This document shows, piece by piece, positions 34,526 through 47,674 of a stretch of DNA of 64,000 nucleotides. A model generated the notes under the pieces. It did not search any database. It saw nothing but the letters and a program-made list of their open reading frames with translations, and was not told the origin of the DNA. The position numbers were made by a program, and so were the translations under genes. Source of the stretch: Chimonanthus salicifolius (taxonomy: Eukaryota > Streptophyta > Magnoliopsida > Laurales > Calycanthaceae); contig CM023536.1 in assembly GCA_013350335.1 (NCBI GenBank), positions 11,847,520 through 11,911,519 of the forward strand. The letters are read 5' to 3'. Each line of letters begins with the position of its first letter. Position 1 is the stretch's first letter.

Positions 34526-34979
34526 AAGTCGATGAATAAATATTTTATCTGTGATATTCAATTCAGTAGTAAAAATATTCAAATTAAATATCAATCAAGA
34601 TTAAATCTAAATCTAAAAAGTAAATAATATTTTAAAAGTTTAGTAGATATTGGCTCATACAATTAATTTTTTTAATTCTTTTTTCAATTTTTTACTTTTT
34701 GCTCTTTAATTATGATGGAGAGTTCAACATGGCTGAGAAAACAAAGTGTTGGAATCTAATACGTGGGCTTGCTAGCTATATATTTGTTTAAATTTTGAAG
34801 TGATAGTTAGGAACTGACGTAGGCGGGGATCGAGTTGAAGAGACTAGGATGGGTAGTTTAGTATGAAGAATAAATTGGGTGAATTAGGTTGATGGAAATA
34901 TGGGTATGGAGGGGTCAAGTACAGGCAAAAGGGGTGCCCATGGGTGAAGGTGTAGAGGCTGAAGTGTGACAGTTCTGGT
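34526..34979. other. non-coding, nothing recognised
   Basis: AT-rich sequence between two retroelement pieces. No gene or boundary is supported. Confidence 0.45.
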
Positions 34980-34983
34980 TCAC

Positions 34984-35955
34984 AGAACTAAACAAGAAAA
35001 AGAAAAGGGGGATGGCTCGGTTGTTGAAGCTCGGGCAGAAGATGTAGTATGGATCTAGGATGTAGAAAGGGAAGGAACGAATGGATGAGGCAGAGGATTG
35101 GTCGGGACTCCCAGCTGGGCGAAAGGGAATGGAGGACAGAACTAGGGAAGGAGAATGAGAGAAACTTGACAACTGGGTTTGAGGATGGGGCAGGCAACGT
35201 GGGTGAAGAAGAAAAGAAGAAGAAGAAGAAGATAGGGAGTAGGATAGAGATGGAAGGTACTTGGGTTGAGAGGGAATGATGATGGTGGTTTGGGAAACAC
35301 CCAAACTAAGGTGGTTTTAGGCAGACGTAGCAGCAGGTTCAAAGCCTGTAAGCAGCGTCTGAATGACCTTACAGATTGATCGATGGAGGATGGGTGTTAG
35401 TAGAACGACACCTAAGCGTCTTGTAACCAAACCTTAGCAGCTCAAAGGGCTCAAAGGGCTATAGCAAACCAAACGCCTGCTGGTATGGGAAGGTTCGTCC
35501 TCTACTTGCAGGCAGGGGAAGGATGACGAAACTCTAGAGAAGCTTCAAACGCAGTTGGAGCAAGGAACCCAAGAGGACAATCAAACAATTCAAGCACAAG
35601 AACTTAGAAGAAACTCAGATCTTATTCATTCAATCAATTCATTGTCTTTTTTACAAATCCCCAAAGGTGTATTTATACACAAACAATCATTTGATAAGGA
35701 TAAGATAAGATAAGATAAGGTAAGCTAGGATAAGATAGGGATAATATATGGACAAGATAGGGATAGGATAAGGTAAGGATAAGGTTGGGATAAGGATGAT
35801 AAGAAAAGATAGGATAGGAAAGGATATGATAGAATAAGGATATGGATCTTTAATCCTTAGTGGAAAACCTCTTGACACACACATGCTACATCAATCTTCT
35901 TCTGTAACTTGCTTTATATTATTTTATTTTTCTTTCTAATTTTTGTGCTACATTA
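34984..35955 (-). mobile_element. 3' LTR of an LTR retrotransposon
   Basis: Minus-strand LTR, closely similar to 43738-44471. It starts at 35955 (TAATGTAGCAC, against TGCTGTAGCAC in the other copy). It holds a stretch of TATCC/CTTATC repeats (plus strand GATAAGATAAG, 35697-35840), a TATAAATAC promoter box near 35675, and a long pyrimidine-rich part. It carries about 210 bp (35360-35570) absent from the other copy. A purine tract ACCAAGAGAGAC precedes it on the minus strand, as expected before a 3' LTR. Minus-strand frames of up to 129 codons inside it are also partly open in the other copy but resemble no protein. Confidence 0.7.
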
Positions 35956-36477
35956 GTCTCTCTTGGTTGAAAAGAACTCGACCTCAATTTCGAATCCAAT
36001 GTGAGAAACTTCAATGTTTGGTGGTGCTTTTCTTGTACTTTGAAGGCCCAAGCACATCAAACATACCACTCAACAATTCATAGTGAACGTTGTCATCCAT
36101 GATTTCAATAGGCACACAGAGTTCTAGAATGACAGCAGGAGGAACAAGATGCAAAACTTCTCTAACAACAATGAGAGGTCATTTCACGTCAAAAGAGAGT
36201 AAATAAGGATCACTGTTTACGAAATTCATCTTCTTTGGCACATGTGATACTTGTGGTGCTTGTGGCAACTGCAATATTAGTGCCAAATCAATATTCGCCG
36301 ATTGCATCAGCTGGAACGCCGGCAATACAACTAATTGACTTTCCAACACTAGCACTGGCAGTAGTGTTTACACAGGTTGCAACTGTAGAGTGGACACTAT
36401 GACCTGAGGAACTGACACGATATTTGGGGAAGATGGCACGGATATCGAGAATGTCTCTAAAGGAACTGATATGCATT
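35956..36477 (-). pseudogene. 3' interior of the same LTR retrotransposon
   Basis: It lies immediately before the polypurine tract. A minus-strand frame (36288-36476, 62 codons) and an interrupted stretch reading VREVLHLVPPAV, ELCVPIEIMDD, HYELLSGMFDVLGPSKYK are coding-like but I do not recognise a domain. The final words RTSSFQ-like (GGTCGAGTTCTTTTCAACC) are common at the end of plant gypsy pol. It is cut off at 36478 by the Athila-like LTR. Confidence 0.45.
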
Positions 36478-39124
36478 GTTAAGTCTAAAAATCTTACATT
36501 TTTACCCTTTAATTATGATTGAGTTACCCTTGATTTTGTATATAAAATATACACTTAATGGTTTCTTCTAGTTTGTAGAGAAAAAGAAGGAAAAACAGAA
36601 TTCATGCATAATTGCTAGAAGAGAGCTTAAAATGGAGATTTTAGAATTTCATAATTAAATCATGCCACTTTAGGGTTTTTGATGTAAATTGAAAAATCTG
36701 GATCCATTTATGAGAGTCTAGATTTATTCAATATTTAGAATTTTAGTGGTATTGATTAATTATTTAATTTCAAAATCAAAGTCTGCAATCAAGAGGCCAA
36801 GAGTCTGAGAAGAATATCCATGGACCAGAGATCCACTGGAATTGGGCCAAGCTTTGCTCCAAATACTAGACATTGGGCCAGGCCAAGCACTTTAGGCTCA
36901 TTTCCCAATGTGGGACAGGCCAAAGTGAATTCAAGCCCAACAAGTTAAGTCCAAGTCTCCAATTCAAGTCCAAGTCCAAGTCCAATTTAAAGATCCAATG
37001 TTGCAGGTTCAAATCCAAGTTTACCAACCCTAATCCCAAATTCATTTTAGGTCCAAACCCAAAAGCCCATATCCATGACCCATCTTACCCATCCAATCTT
37101 AACCATCCCAATTTCCAATCTCCCATCCATACCATCCATTAACCCAATCAACCAATCCAAACCGTTCATCTCATTCATCATTTTCATCTCATGCATTTCA
37201 TATCATCAAACCCTAGATCCACTTAATCAATCCAACCCGTTCATGCATCATAATTAGATTTAGGACATTCCAGACCATCCATCATATAAATAAACCTTAG
37301 GAATAGGATCATCCATGAACCATCTATCCATTCATCCAATTAGATCATCCATCATGCATCATAGCCATTAGATCTAGGCCAATTAATCCTAGCCCTCCAT
37401 TTCATGTTTCAACTCATTAAAACCGTAGGCATCTCATTAAACCCTAGATTTTAGGTGTTCATGCACATAATGCATTGCATCACACGACACACACAATCCA
37501 AGAGATCCATTCATGTGCATACTCCATGGAAAATTCCTAAAATTCCACTCCAAGCTTGACACATCATCTAGATCCTAACTTTTCTCCCAATCTAATCCAA
37601 ACATAAGCCATACACTGATTTTTACCATCTCACCATCCCCATCACACTCGATTTTAGCACCTAAAACCTCTCGATGCCATTAGACCTAAAACCATCTAGA
37701 TACACTATTAGTATCCCTACACACCTCATCATCCCAATCCACCATAGCCATACACGATTTTTGCATATCTTCTTCCTATCCCATTCGAAATTCATAGGTC
37801 AACCCTCCACCTCATCATCTCATCCATTCATTCATCCATCAATTTAGTCTTAGCATTCATGTCATTGCACAACCCAAAAACCCAAAAACACCATGCCAAA
37901 TTCTACCAAGCTACATTCAATCCCTAATTTCTCTCATTCCTTTCTTTCCTCCCAAGACACCTTTGCCACCAAGGAACCAATGCACAGTAAATTCGACCAT
38001 AGCTCTAAGAAGCCCTAATTTTCTATCTTTTAATCCTAGCCACCAATGTTAAGTTAGATCTAATCCCAACCTTTCATCCATTAACTTAAACCTAGATTTG
38101 ATCCTAGCCATCCATTCAATCCCAAGTCCTATAAATAGCCCAGTAACCCACATACCAACTCGAATTTGACTCTGTAGCTAAAGAGGACCAAAGGATTGAA
38201 GAGAAGACCAAGAGAAGACTCAAGGATACACAGTGCATTCGAATTTTACAGTGAGTTTCTTTTGCAATTTAAACTTCCAAATATCTTGTATACAATCAAT
38301 CCTATATTAATTCTTTCAATAAATAATCAAAGGACAACCTGTTTAGAATCTTGAAACATCCAATTTCTAAATTCCTTTTATGATTGTCTTTAATTCGATT
38401 TTAAGATTGTATACTTTAATTATTTAATCGGACATGAAATAGTTAGGACTTAGGTTAAAATTGTTAGATCTAAGTTACTAAGGTTCGGTTTTATAATTTA
38501 AAGTATATGATTTTAACGTTGATAATAAACATGGATTGGAACTTAGATCTTTACGTGAATTTCAAATCTAGGTCTTTCCTAAACAACCACATTTTATGTT
38601 ACCGCATTTTTATTTCTGTCGTTTACTTTTCTTGCCAACTTATTTTTCATGTTTATTTTCCGTCACTTGAATGTTGTACTTTAGTTTTTCTTTTTAAATC
38701 TTTAACTCTTTTAAAATGTAATTATTTCATGTATTTAAAACCTCTCTAACAACTTGATTAACTAGTTAGGATTAAATTTAATTAGATCTAGATTTTGTGA
38801 ATTAGGATGTGTGATGAGATTGCTTATAAACTCTTAATTAAAATATTATTTTAATTACTTTTAATCAATACTATAAAACTGTAGATCTATTTATTTGAAT
38901 AAAGACTTACTTATCTTGGAGATATACTTTTAAAGATTAAAATTGATTTTCTATCATAGATTTAATTATGAATCTTGGTTTTCTAAGAAACATAAAAGTT
39001 GAAGCATGTGTATTTGAATTTGATATATTTTGAATGTTTCATTTGGTTTCGACTTCGCACTCAATCGTTGTACTATGAATGGTTCGTGCGCCTACGAGAT
39101 TTACAAATTTAAAACACATTAACA
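36478..39124 (+). mobile_element. 5' LTR of an Athila/Tat-like gypsy element
   Basis: A 2,647-bp LTR that starts TGTTAAGTCTAAAAATC and ends AAAACACATTAACA, directly before a tRNA-Asp primer site. A promoter box CCTATAAATAGCCC is at 38127-38140, and AATAAA-like words follow near 38320. The U3 part (37000-38150) is strongly CATCCA/CCATTCA-rich. There is no coding sequence. Confidence 0.8.
38129..38138 (+). promoter_or_regulatory. TATA box of the Athila-like LTR
   Basis: CTATAAATAG in an otherwise cytosine/adenine-rich context, about 1 kb before the LTR end. It is well placed to be the U3/R promoter. Confidence 0.6.
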
Positions 39125-39130
39125 AGTTTT

Positions 39131-39148
39131 TGGCGCCGTTGCCGGAGA
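39131..39148 (+). other. primer binding site for tRNA-Asp
   Basis: TGGCGCCGTTGCCGGAGA matches, at 17 of 18 bases, the reverse complement of the 3' end of plant tRNA-Asp (including CCA). This is the known primer of Athila/Tat gypsy elements. It starts six bases after the LTR end. Confidence 0.9.
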
Positions 39149-39764
39149 AACATTCAAAATACATGTTCTTTAATTTTTATGGTTTTCGGAAAACACTTTT
39201 ATTTTTGGATCTTTTAATTTAGGCAAACTCTCTAAAATTGGAAATTTTTATTTTTAGAAATTCTAATTTTGGAAAGTTTCCTAAATTATTTTTTTTAAAA
39301 AAAAATATATAAGAGATTTAGAATTTTATCTAAGTTGTGAAAATTTTACTAAATCTAGATATTCTATTGAATTTGTTTTTTAAGTTTCTATTTTTGTAGA
39401 CAATTTAGATTTTTGGAACAAGTTTCTATTTTTGTGAAAAAATTTCTATTTTTGAAAAACTGATGAATCATTTAATATCTTCCTTTAGCCTCTCTTTATT
39501 CTTATAAATATAATCCATTTTAATAAAATCTTTATTTTGTAAATAAATCTATTTTTTGGAAAGTTTAGAATTTCTGTTTATCGTAAATTTTAAGATTATC
39601 TTTTTTTCGAAACAATCTATTTTTAGAAATTGCCCGATTATGGAGACATCTAATTTTTGAAAATCCTATTTTTGAAAAGTTTTTAAATTTGGATCTTTGA
39701 TTAAGCTTTTATTAAATGATGACTTTAGTCTAGAAAGTTATTTACAATCTCACACTATTCTAGA
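39149..39764 (+). mobile_element. leader of the Athila-like element, first part
   Basis: AT-rich untranslated leader with many ATTTTTGGAAA-like words. It is interrupted at 39765 by a solo LTR and resumes at 42575. Confidence 0.6.
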
Positions 39765-42569
39765 TGTAGCGCCCCTCCCTCTCCCACTAGGATCGTAGTG
39801 GTATTTAATTGAGAAAGAGAGAGAGAAATGGAGCGCCACGACGCGAGTCAAGTTCGAGTCAGAAGACCCGACCCTCGACTGGTACAACTAATGTGTGCGC
39901 ATGGACAAAGTCTATTGAACTTTTGCAACACACTAACATAAAATGTGCAGAAGCATATACATAGTATTTGATACATTTGAATGATAGTCATTCTCAATCC
40001 AAAGCAAAGCATATTAATCCAATACAAGTTAAATGTCAAATAACAAAGAAGTCTAACATCATCATCTAGGAGTTTATACATCATCAATTACACTTCCAAT
40101 CATATAACTCCTACAAAAATTACATGTTCTCAAAATATAGCCAAAAAGAATGATAATGTCTTCTATCTACAAAATGTCAAAATGTGTGATTCTCCAAAAC
40201 TTTGTCCTTTGCTTTCATCTCCAATCATGCTTGACTAGCATTCGGCCCAGCCTCATTGCCCTTAGCGCTTCCTGCATTAGTAACTAAAAAGGGAAAAATT
40301 TGTAGGCTTAGTCAACGACCAGTAGGAATATCCATCGGTGGGTACTAATATGTGACATATACAAAAATCATAATACAAGATAGGTACTTACATTGTAATT
40401 CACATTTCATAAAAACATCTCCAATCCCCATTTGAAATTTCAAAACAAAATCAGAGTCATGTGTAAATACCAATTAATAAACATATCGAAAGCATAATAC
40501 ATCTCATAACCAAATATCAAATTATACTTTCCAACTTAGTATATAAAATAATCATGAATGACAAGCCATAGGTGCCATAAGGTCTATGCAATCCCTTTCA
40601 TGCCCCATGCATTGAAAAGTTTGTCTTTCCCAATTCAACAATTTTATCACTGGCCTCTTATGTCCGTAGCTTTCCCATGGCATCCGGCTGGGAGCTACTT
40701 CCCAATACTTAGCATTTCTACTGGGACTACTGCGGGAGTGGTATCACCCATACAATCCTGCGAAGGTTTCAGGTCTCACACCCAGGAGCATTTAGCCCAT
40801 CTTAATGCCATATCTTGTCACATGACGGGGACAAAGGTCTATTTCGTACAATTCATTTCATAAGAATAAATATTCTTAATGCTCATGCATTCTCATCCCT
40901 CATGAATGCATGATTCATATGCATGAGAACTCCATCACTAATATTAAATCCATTTGCATTTCATAATAGATAATACATATACATCAAGCTCCATGTTTAA
41001 AATACACATACAACAAATCTCAAAACATTGAAATCCAAACTACAAATACATATTCCCCATGGTACATCAATAAGAGTAGGAAAACCTACTTGATTCCAAG
41101 TTTCTAGTGTTGATGTTGAGTCTTGAACTTCCTTGTCCAATAATGGAGTCACCTCCAATCTCTTCATTCAACCCATGCATCATAAGCATAATTTAATATA
41201 AAAACCATAACCTTCTAATAAATGACTTAATAAGATTCTTTAATAAAATTCATTACTTCTACTTTGCTTTTTGAATCTAAATCTATTTTAGTTCCTTCCC
41301 AAGCTAATTCTAGAAATAAAGACCATAAGCCTTTTCTTGTGCTTTTCTTTCAAATTACACCTTATTTAGGCTTAGGGTTGAGAATCCCCAATTTCAAGTT
41401 CAAATCTTAACTCTAGGTAAAATCTAAATTCTAACATACATTTGCTTAATCTTAGATAAATTAGATTTCTCATACCTTCTTAGATTTTCTGCATGTTCTT
41501 CCCATTCCTTCCACTCATAATCATTTTCACTCTATTCCTAAGCATACAATTGGATTATTTTTGCACAACAATGGTAAATTTCACATACCTTAGAATTGGA
41601 GGTTTTTGTTGTGAATGAACTTGGGCTTAATTTCTAAGTCTAACCATTTGTATTACTTTTCCATAGTACTTGGTCACATATTAGGAGGCTAATATTTCTA
41701 AATTTGATGAGTTAATTCATAGATTTACTATCAAATTCCATGAATTTGGGGGAAACCCCTAAATCCCCAAATTCCATATCCTTAACTTGGGCTTATTTCC
41801 AAGCCTAATCATTTGTATTACTTCTCCATGTAATTGGTCACATATTAGGAGGCTAGCATTTCCAATTTGATGAGTTAATTTATAGATTTACATCAAATTC
41901 TATGAATTTGGGGAAAACCCCTAAATTCCCAAATTTCCCCAAATTCCATCATTTTAACCAAAATTTGTCTAAGGTTGGTTCCAAATCATCCTAAATTTCA
42001 CATTAAACATAAATAATAACCTTAGGGAATAAGACTTTACCTTTAGATGAGCTTTCTAAGTTTCGTTCCTCTTTTTTTTTTCAACATCCAAGCTTTCAAG
42101 AGAGATTTGCACCAAAGAGAGAGAGGAAGAGGAAGAGAAATTTCCAGCTCTCTCTTCCTTTCTTGCTTCATACTTTTAGAGAGGAAGAAGATGAAGGAGG
42201 AGGATAGAAGAACATAATGGAGAAAAAGAGGTAGAGATGGAGCCCTACTCTTCTTTTTGTTTTTTCCTCTATCCTTATCCTCATTTTACTTTTAGTCAAA
42301 AACCAAAAGCTAAAGGTAGTGAGGTTACTTTCATCCTTATCTCGCCATGTCATGTGGCATCCCACCTCATTAAATAACATTAAATTAAATTGGCAACTTA
42401 ATTAAATCACCCTTAATCTCACTTAATTAGTTAATTACCTCTCTAATTCTTGTTAATTAATGTCAACAGTTCCACGGATCTCCAATCGAAGTTTAATTCT
42501 CAAAAATTTATTCAAAATAATCTGAGAAAATTACAGTGGGCCCCATAGTCGAAATCCTGGGTCGTCACA
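39765..42569 (-). mobile_element. solo LTR of a long-LTR gypsy element
   Basis: A 2,805-bp unit with a perfect 5-bp duplication CTAGA (39760-39764 and 42570-42574). On the minus strand it starts TGTGACGACCCAGGATTTCG and ends AGGGGCGCTACA, a Del/Tekay-like terminal pair. No coding domain. It contains two similar blocks, about 41575-41770 and 41755-41950, with TTACTTYTCCATRTAATTGG-like wording, i.e. an internal tandem duplication of about 170 bp. It is inserted in the leader of the Athila-like element. Confidence 0.9.
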
Positions 42570-42574
42570 CTAGA

Positions 42575-43503
42575 ACACTTAATTAGGACTAATTATTTTA
42601 ATCTTAATCTAGTTGTAGTTTAGGATTTTTGCATTTAGTTAGTTTATGCATTTTTGAGTCAGAATCTTCAACTAGGTTCGTGTGTTTTATTTTTCAGGAG
42701 TTTTGGAAATCGCAAGTCAAAACTGCTGGAATTGGAGTGCATTGGCTAAGGTAAGTGCCTAACTATGTTCTTTTAATTTTTATTTTCTCGTGCATTCATA
42801 CAGCTTTTATTATGGTGTTTTTGCATGTATTACTTGCATAAAAAAAAAAGATTGCATATTTATTTTGCTCATACATTTAGGTTGCTAGATTCATACATTT
42901 AGTATAGTTTGTTTGCTTATTGTTTTGTATATTTGTTTGATGCTTGCATTGTTAGATTAAGTTGCATTCAAATAAAAAAAAAAAGATTAGTAATAAGTGG
43001 TTCATGCACATTAAATAAAATCAATTTTGGAACCATAGGTTAGTATGTAGGATTTTTCATGTTCACTAGGACAGTCTTTTATTCAAATAATTTTAAATAA
43101 CCAATACTAGTTTTTCTTCAATTATGGTGTCTAGGATTAGTTCTGTCGCCAAAGTGTAAAAACCCTAAGAATAAGTGGAACATAAGCAGATGCCAGGTGC
43201 TCCTCCACTTACCTCGGAACTTACCTGGCCATGATTGTGGTTAAACTTTTAATTGGAGATTTAGAATTCTTGAAAAAAAATATTAGGAGCCCGTCTAGAG
43301 ACACTAGGTTAGCTTAGGTTTTTATTTTTAGTTTTAGGTCATTTATTTTGTGAATTTGTTTTGTCTTGTGTGGTCTTGTTTGAGTAATAATGAATATTTG
43401 GAGGCGTGATTCAACTAAGTGATTGGTTAGAGTTAGGTCCCCAATTGGTGAACCCCAAGTTAGTCATCAATCTACTTTCGAAAACATTAGGGTCTTTGAG
43501 GTC
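42575..43503 (+). mobile_element. leader of the Athila-like element, second part
   Basis: It resumes after the nested solo LTR. Contains poly-A runs and the phrase GTGCTCCTCCACTTACC ... AGGAGCCCGTCTAGAG before the first coding frame. Non-coding. Confidence 0.5.
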
Positions 43504-44609
43504 ATGTCAGTCTCAACACTAGCATGTTCGTCAAATCCCGAGAGTTTCAACCGAGATGAGGATAGTCTGACTACGGAAAGTGATAATTTGAGCATCAAAG
43601 TCAAAAAAGGGTGTGAAATAAAGGACGAGCCTATCAATGATAATGAGATACAGCCCGAACCAGACTATATCCATTTTGATTTAAATGATCCATGGGTTTT
43701 CGTCATACCAGTGGGAGATAATAAGTGGCAAAAGAACTGAACAAAAATGGAGAAAATGGGGATGGCTCGTTTGTGAAAGCTTGGGCATAAGATGGAGTGT
43801 GGATTTGGGATGTAGAAAGGGCAAGAACGAATGGATGGGGCAGAGGATTGGTTGGAGCTCACAACTAGGCAAAAGGGAATGGAGGACACGACTGGGGAAG
43901 GAGAATGAGAGAAACTGGATAACTGGGTTTGAGGATGGGGCAGGCAACGTTGGTGAAGAAGAAGAAGAATATAGGGAGTAGGATGGAGATGGAAAGTACT
44001 TGGGTTGAGAGGGAATGACGATGGTGGTTTGGGAAAAACCCAAACTGAGGTAGTTTCAGGCAGATGTAGCAGCAGGCTCAAAGCATATAGGTGACGTCTG
44101 GATGACCTTACAGATTGATTGGAGCAAGGAACCCAAGAGGAAAATCAAATCAGTTCAAACACAAGAACTTAGAAGAAACTCAGATCTTATTCATTCAATC
44201 AATTCATTGTCTTTTTTACAGATCCCCAAAGGCGTATTTATACACAAACAAGCATTTGAAAAGGATAAGATAAGATAAGCTAGAATAAGATAGGGATATG
44301 ATAAGGATAAGATAAGGGTAGGATAAGGATGATAAGATAGGATAGAATAAGGATAGCGGTCTTTAATCCTTAGTGAAAACCTCTTGACGACCCACACATG
44401 CTACATCAGTCTTCTTCTGTAACTGGCTTTATATTATTTTATTTTACTTTCTAATTTTCAGTGCTACAGCAGGAACCCGTCTGAAGAAGTAGAAGTCTTA
44501 GAGTCGGTTTCCACTCCACCCCAAAAGGCCACTTCCCATAGAGTTACATGGTATGTGCGGGTAGGAAAAGCTTGCAAATACCTCGAGAATTAGATGGATA
44601 ATCTAAGAA
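43504..44609 (+). pseudogene. retroelement ORF split by an LTR insertion
   Basis: From the first ATG (43504) the frame reads MSVSTLACSSNPESFNR and continues through DYIHFDLNDPWVFVIPV to GDNKWQKN at 43737, where a 734-bp LTR starts. After the LTR and its duplication (44477) the same frame continues with PSEEVEVLESVS and SHRVTWYVRVGKACKYLEN to a stop at about 44591-44593. The interrupted frame is thus readable on both sides, about 120 codons in all. It lies where gag would start in an Athila/Tat-like element, but I do not recognise a gag domain. It is disrupted now. Confidence 0.6.
43738..44471 (-). mobile_element. solo LTR inserted in the ORF
   Basis: Related to 34984-35955. On the minus strand it starts TGCTGTAGCACTGAAAATTAG-like sequence (44471) and ends TTTTTGTTCA. 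It is flanked by AGAAC (43733-43737) and GGAAC (44472-44476), a 5-bp duplication with one change. It contains a GATAAGATAAG tract (44268-44345) and TATAAATAC near 44240. The copy at 34984 also has AGAAC just outside its end, so the exact border is a little uncertain. Confidence 0.7.
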
Positions 44610-46660
44610 GCCTGTACATCTTGATCATAAAAAATAGATAAATTGAGTTTATATGCTTTAAGCCACAGGATTATAAACCTTAATTTGACCAATTATGAAA
44701 TAATCTTCAAACCTGAGGTTTAATTTGCCTCATTTGGCATTATAGCTAAAAATTAATTTTCGAGTGTTCTTTTTCTTTGGCCTGGCACTTCAAACCATTC
44801 GAGGTATCCATAATATCTTCCAATTGCACAAAACCTATTAGGCTAGATCTAGCAAAATTTAATTGTTACATTAATTTAAATTACCATTTTGCCCTTCTGA
44901 CTTCAAACATTCATAACTTGAATTGGACTCTTCAGATTACACCACATAGCCACAATGGGATCACATTACACATGGGGTCATACATAAGTAAACAAAATAC
45001 AAAACATGTATTAAAGATCTTCATCATGGGGTCCCTCGGACCCCACTTCCAAAGGATTTCCTGAAACTGTGAGGGGTTTGTACACATGCCAACGAGAGTA
45101 TCGAACAAAACTCACACACACTACATAATTTTGTTTGCATTGAAATTCATGAGTCTATGCAACAACTTACACATCATGTCAAAGTGTCATTCTGATAATG
45201 TTAAATATCATGCACGGTTTGCCATGCGTTACTCACTTTACCGTCTCTAAGGCCCCATCTCATCAACTCGAACTGTGTTCTCGTCAATGGCATGATTTAC
45301 GATGTGTGTCCTACACAGTTTACTATACGTACCCCAACTACACTCATGGAATACCGTAGGATGACGTGTCTCACTCGGCGTGTTCGACATAACTTATTGT
45401 GCTTATCTGACACGACTTACTATGCGTGCCCAGTAGGACTTATAATGTGTACTCAATGGAGTTACCTTGCATGTCCAAACCATCAAGGTCATCACACCAT
45501 GTCCCAATTTCAACCACTCCTAGACTTTCATAAGCATTATAGTCACTCTCAGGCTTTCATACAGTTTGGGCTTCTTATATTCAACATGTCCACAGGTCGC
45601 ACACATATCTGAACCCCATACTCTCGCATTCACATAATTGACACCCCACATGATCATGTTCTATCTCTCAGCATGATCATGTTCTCTCTCTCAATGCATG
45701 CATATTCCCAAATAGGGGATGCTCAGGACACAACTTCCACATTTAACACAACATTCATAATAAGTGTGGGCATTTCAACATGAATATGCATATCACAAAT
45801 CAACATACAAGCACGACCACACCCCATATTAAGCATTTCAATATCATATGCTTTCAATACGGATATCATGTCTTATTCAACATTTCATATGGGAAACAAA
45901 TCTACCATTCGAGGACTCGAGCCCTTGTCTTTGGGTTACTTTCACCCGGCCCATCTATTTACCCGACGGTTCAGTGCACGCCCCATTTCTTTCACATTCT
46001 CATTCCACTCTCCTAACATACAACTTTAATATACATCCTCATACATTTATCGTCTTACCACATTCCATGTGGGATTCAAACATCACATACAACACAATAA
46101 TCACATTCAAGCATAGAATTCAATTTAGTATTGCTACACAATTTCAATTTGGTTTGAGTGTGGAGAATCCCTCACCTGGTACACTTTGGGCGCGTTCCAA
46201 TCTTCCGCAAAACAACGGTCGCTCACGCCAGAAGAGCTAGAGACTGGCTACATCAACAAAACATGCATTTCAGTAAACGGGGTTTCAACTTCACCTTAAG
46301 GACAAAATCCCCGATTTTATTTCCCCAAACTCGTGTTAAATACTCATCTCAAGGGAATAAACCTCCAAGTTTTCCCCGATTTCAAGGGCCTACATCAATG
46401 TGGAATTCATTTTAGGGTAGACGAGTCCCAAACGGGGTCAAAATCTCCACTAACGGTTAGCCCTTCTAGCCTCTAGGCCAAGGGCTTCTTTTCCATTTGG
46501 GATTGAGGTTACCTTTCAAACCAAACCCATTGTAAGTCAACCTCAAACCCATCGTGGTGAGTTCAAACCTTCATTTCCCATCTCAAATCATCCCATTTTT
46601 CTCCATTCCAAACATTCTAAAAGGATGTGGGTGTAAGAATTTAAACTCGCTTTTAAAATG
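44610..46660. other. probable LTR-derived non-coding DNA
   Basis: The wording around 45070-45480 (repeated CACGACTTACTATGCGTGCCC, CAGTTTACTATACGTACCCC) and 46170-46250 (GGGCGCGTTCCAATCTTCCGC, ACGGTCGCTCACGCC) recalls the inside of long plant LTRs on the minus strand, but no ends, duplications or domains can be fixed. Open frames up to 130 codons are not convincing. Confidence 0.35.
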
Positions 46661-47484
46661 GAAATATCCAATCACACTAATTTATAAATGGATAGGTAAT
46701 AGATCAGACGGTTGGAGACTGGACCTAACCTAAGCCTTGCCATATTATATGTAACACAACCAATCATATGAGATCTAAATCTATTTAAAGAGTATTCTTG
46801 GGCTGAGTTTGAATGAGGAGACTGTAAAGTAAGAGAAGTTCTATTGTGGTAAATAAGTAAGGAGAACCTAAGGTCTTCCATGGTTCTACTAGGGTATTAA
46901 TGTAGAATTTGTAAGACTTATATGAGTTGTATCTTGGTTTTTTTTATTTGTTTCAAATAACTATAAATTCTTAAAATAAAAATATCTAGTGGGATTGAAA
47001 AAGTATTTCAAACTTTACATGACAATCAAATTTCGTCAAAAAATTAACTTTTATCTACTTGATCTTAACCCTAGAACTATCAGGGGCATCTTTAGAAAAA
47101 AAAACAAGGACGTTTGTGACTTTTGACTACTTAGATCAAGTGACTTATAATTTCATTTTGTAGATGAAAATTTTCTCCCATATTTAGTTTGAAATAAAGT
47201 TTTAACCCCGCCAGTAATATTTTTTAAACCTACAATTTTTTTTTTTTAAAAAAAAAGGCACAACCTCAGGAGAAAACCATCTTCTCCTAGAAGAGGAGAG
47301 TTTGAGTTTTGGTGTTTTATGGGGCTCAAAAAAACTTAGGAGAAATCTCTTTACTTTCTCCCCATCCAAATAAAACCTCGCTATTGATTTTCACTACCAA
47401 TGCCTCTTTAATGTAACTCAATAACAATATCATCAATAAGAAGGTAAGTTTCAGGATTTTAATTATAACAATTTTTAAGATATA
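46661..47484. other. non-coding, nothing recognised
   Basis: AT-rich intergenic DNA with poly-T and poly-A tracts at about 47230-47255. A 69-codon minus-strand frame at 46672-46881 has no recognised domain. Confidence 0.4.
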
Positions 47485-47674
47485 CTCCCTTTGTCCCAAA
47501 TTAGTTGTCTTATATGGATTTTGGAATTGTCCCAAAATAGTTGTCTCATTTGTATTTGAGTAGTATAAAATGTGTTGAAAATGGATGAAATCACATGATT
47601 GTTAGCCTTATATAGAGAGTTCCTTAAAAAATACAAATATTTCAAATGAAACAACTAAAATGGGACGGAGGGAG
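47485..47674. mobile_element. Stowaway (Tc1/mariner) MITE
   Basis: A 190-bp copy that starts CTCCCTTTGTCCCAAATTA and ends AAAATGGGACGGAGGGAG, flanked by TA. It aligns end to end with 18205-18394 without a length change. Confidence 0.92.

Noticed and set aside
34915..35342. Ser/Pro/Leu-rich minus-strand frames of 66-129 codons, also partly open at 43665-44081
   Set aside because: They lie in the pyrimidine-rich part of an LTR. The two copies differ by shifts and by frame, and no domain is seen.
45848..46240. 130-codon plus-strand frame as a gene
   Set aside because: Composition and surroundings fit LTR-derived DNA, and an overlapping frame (45780-46016) is open as well. No domain is seen.
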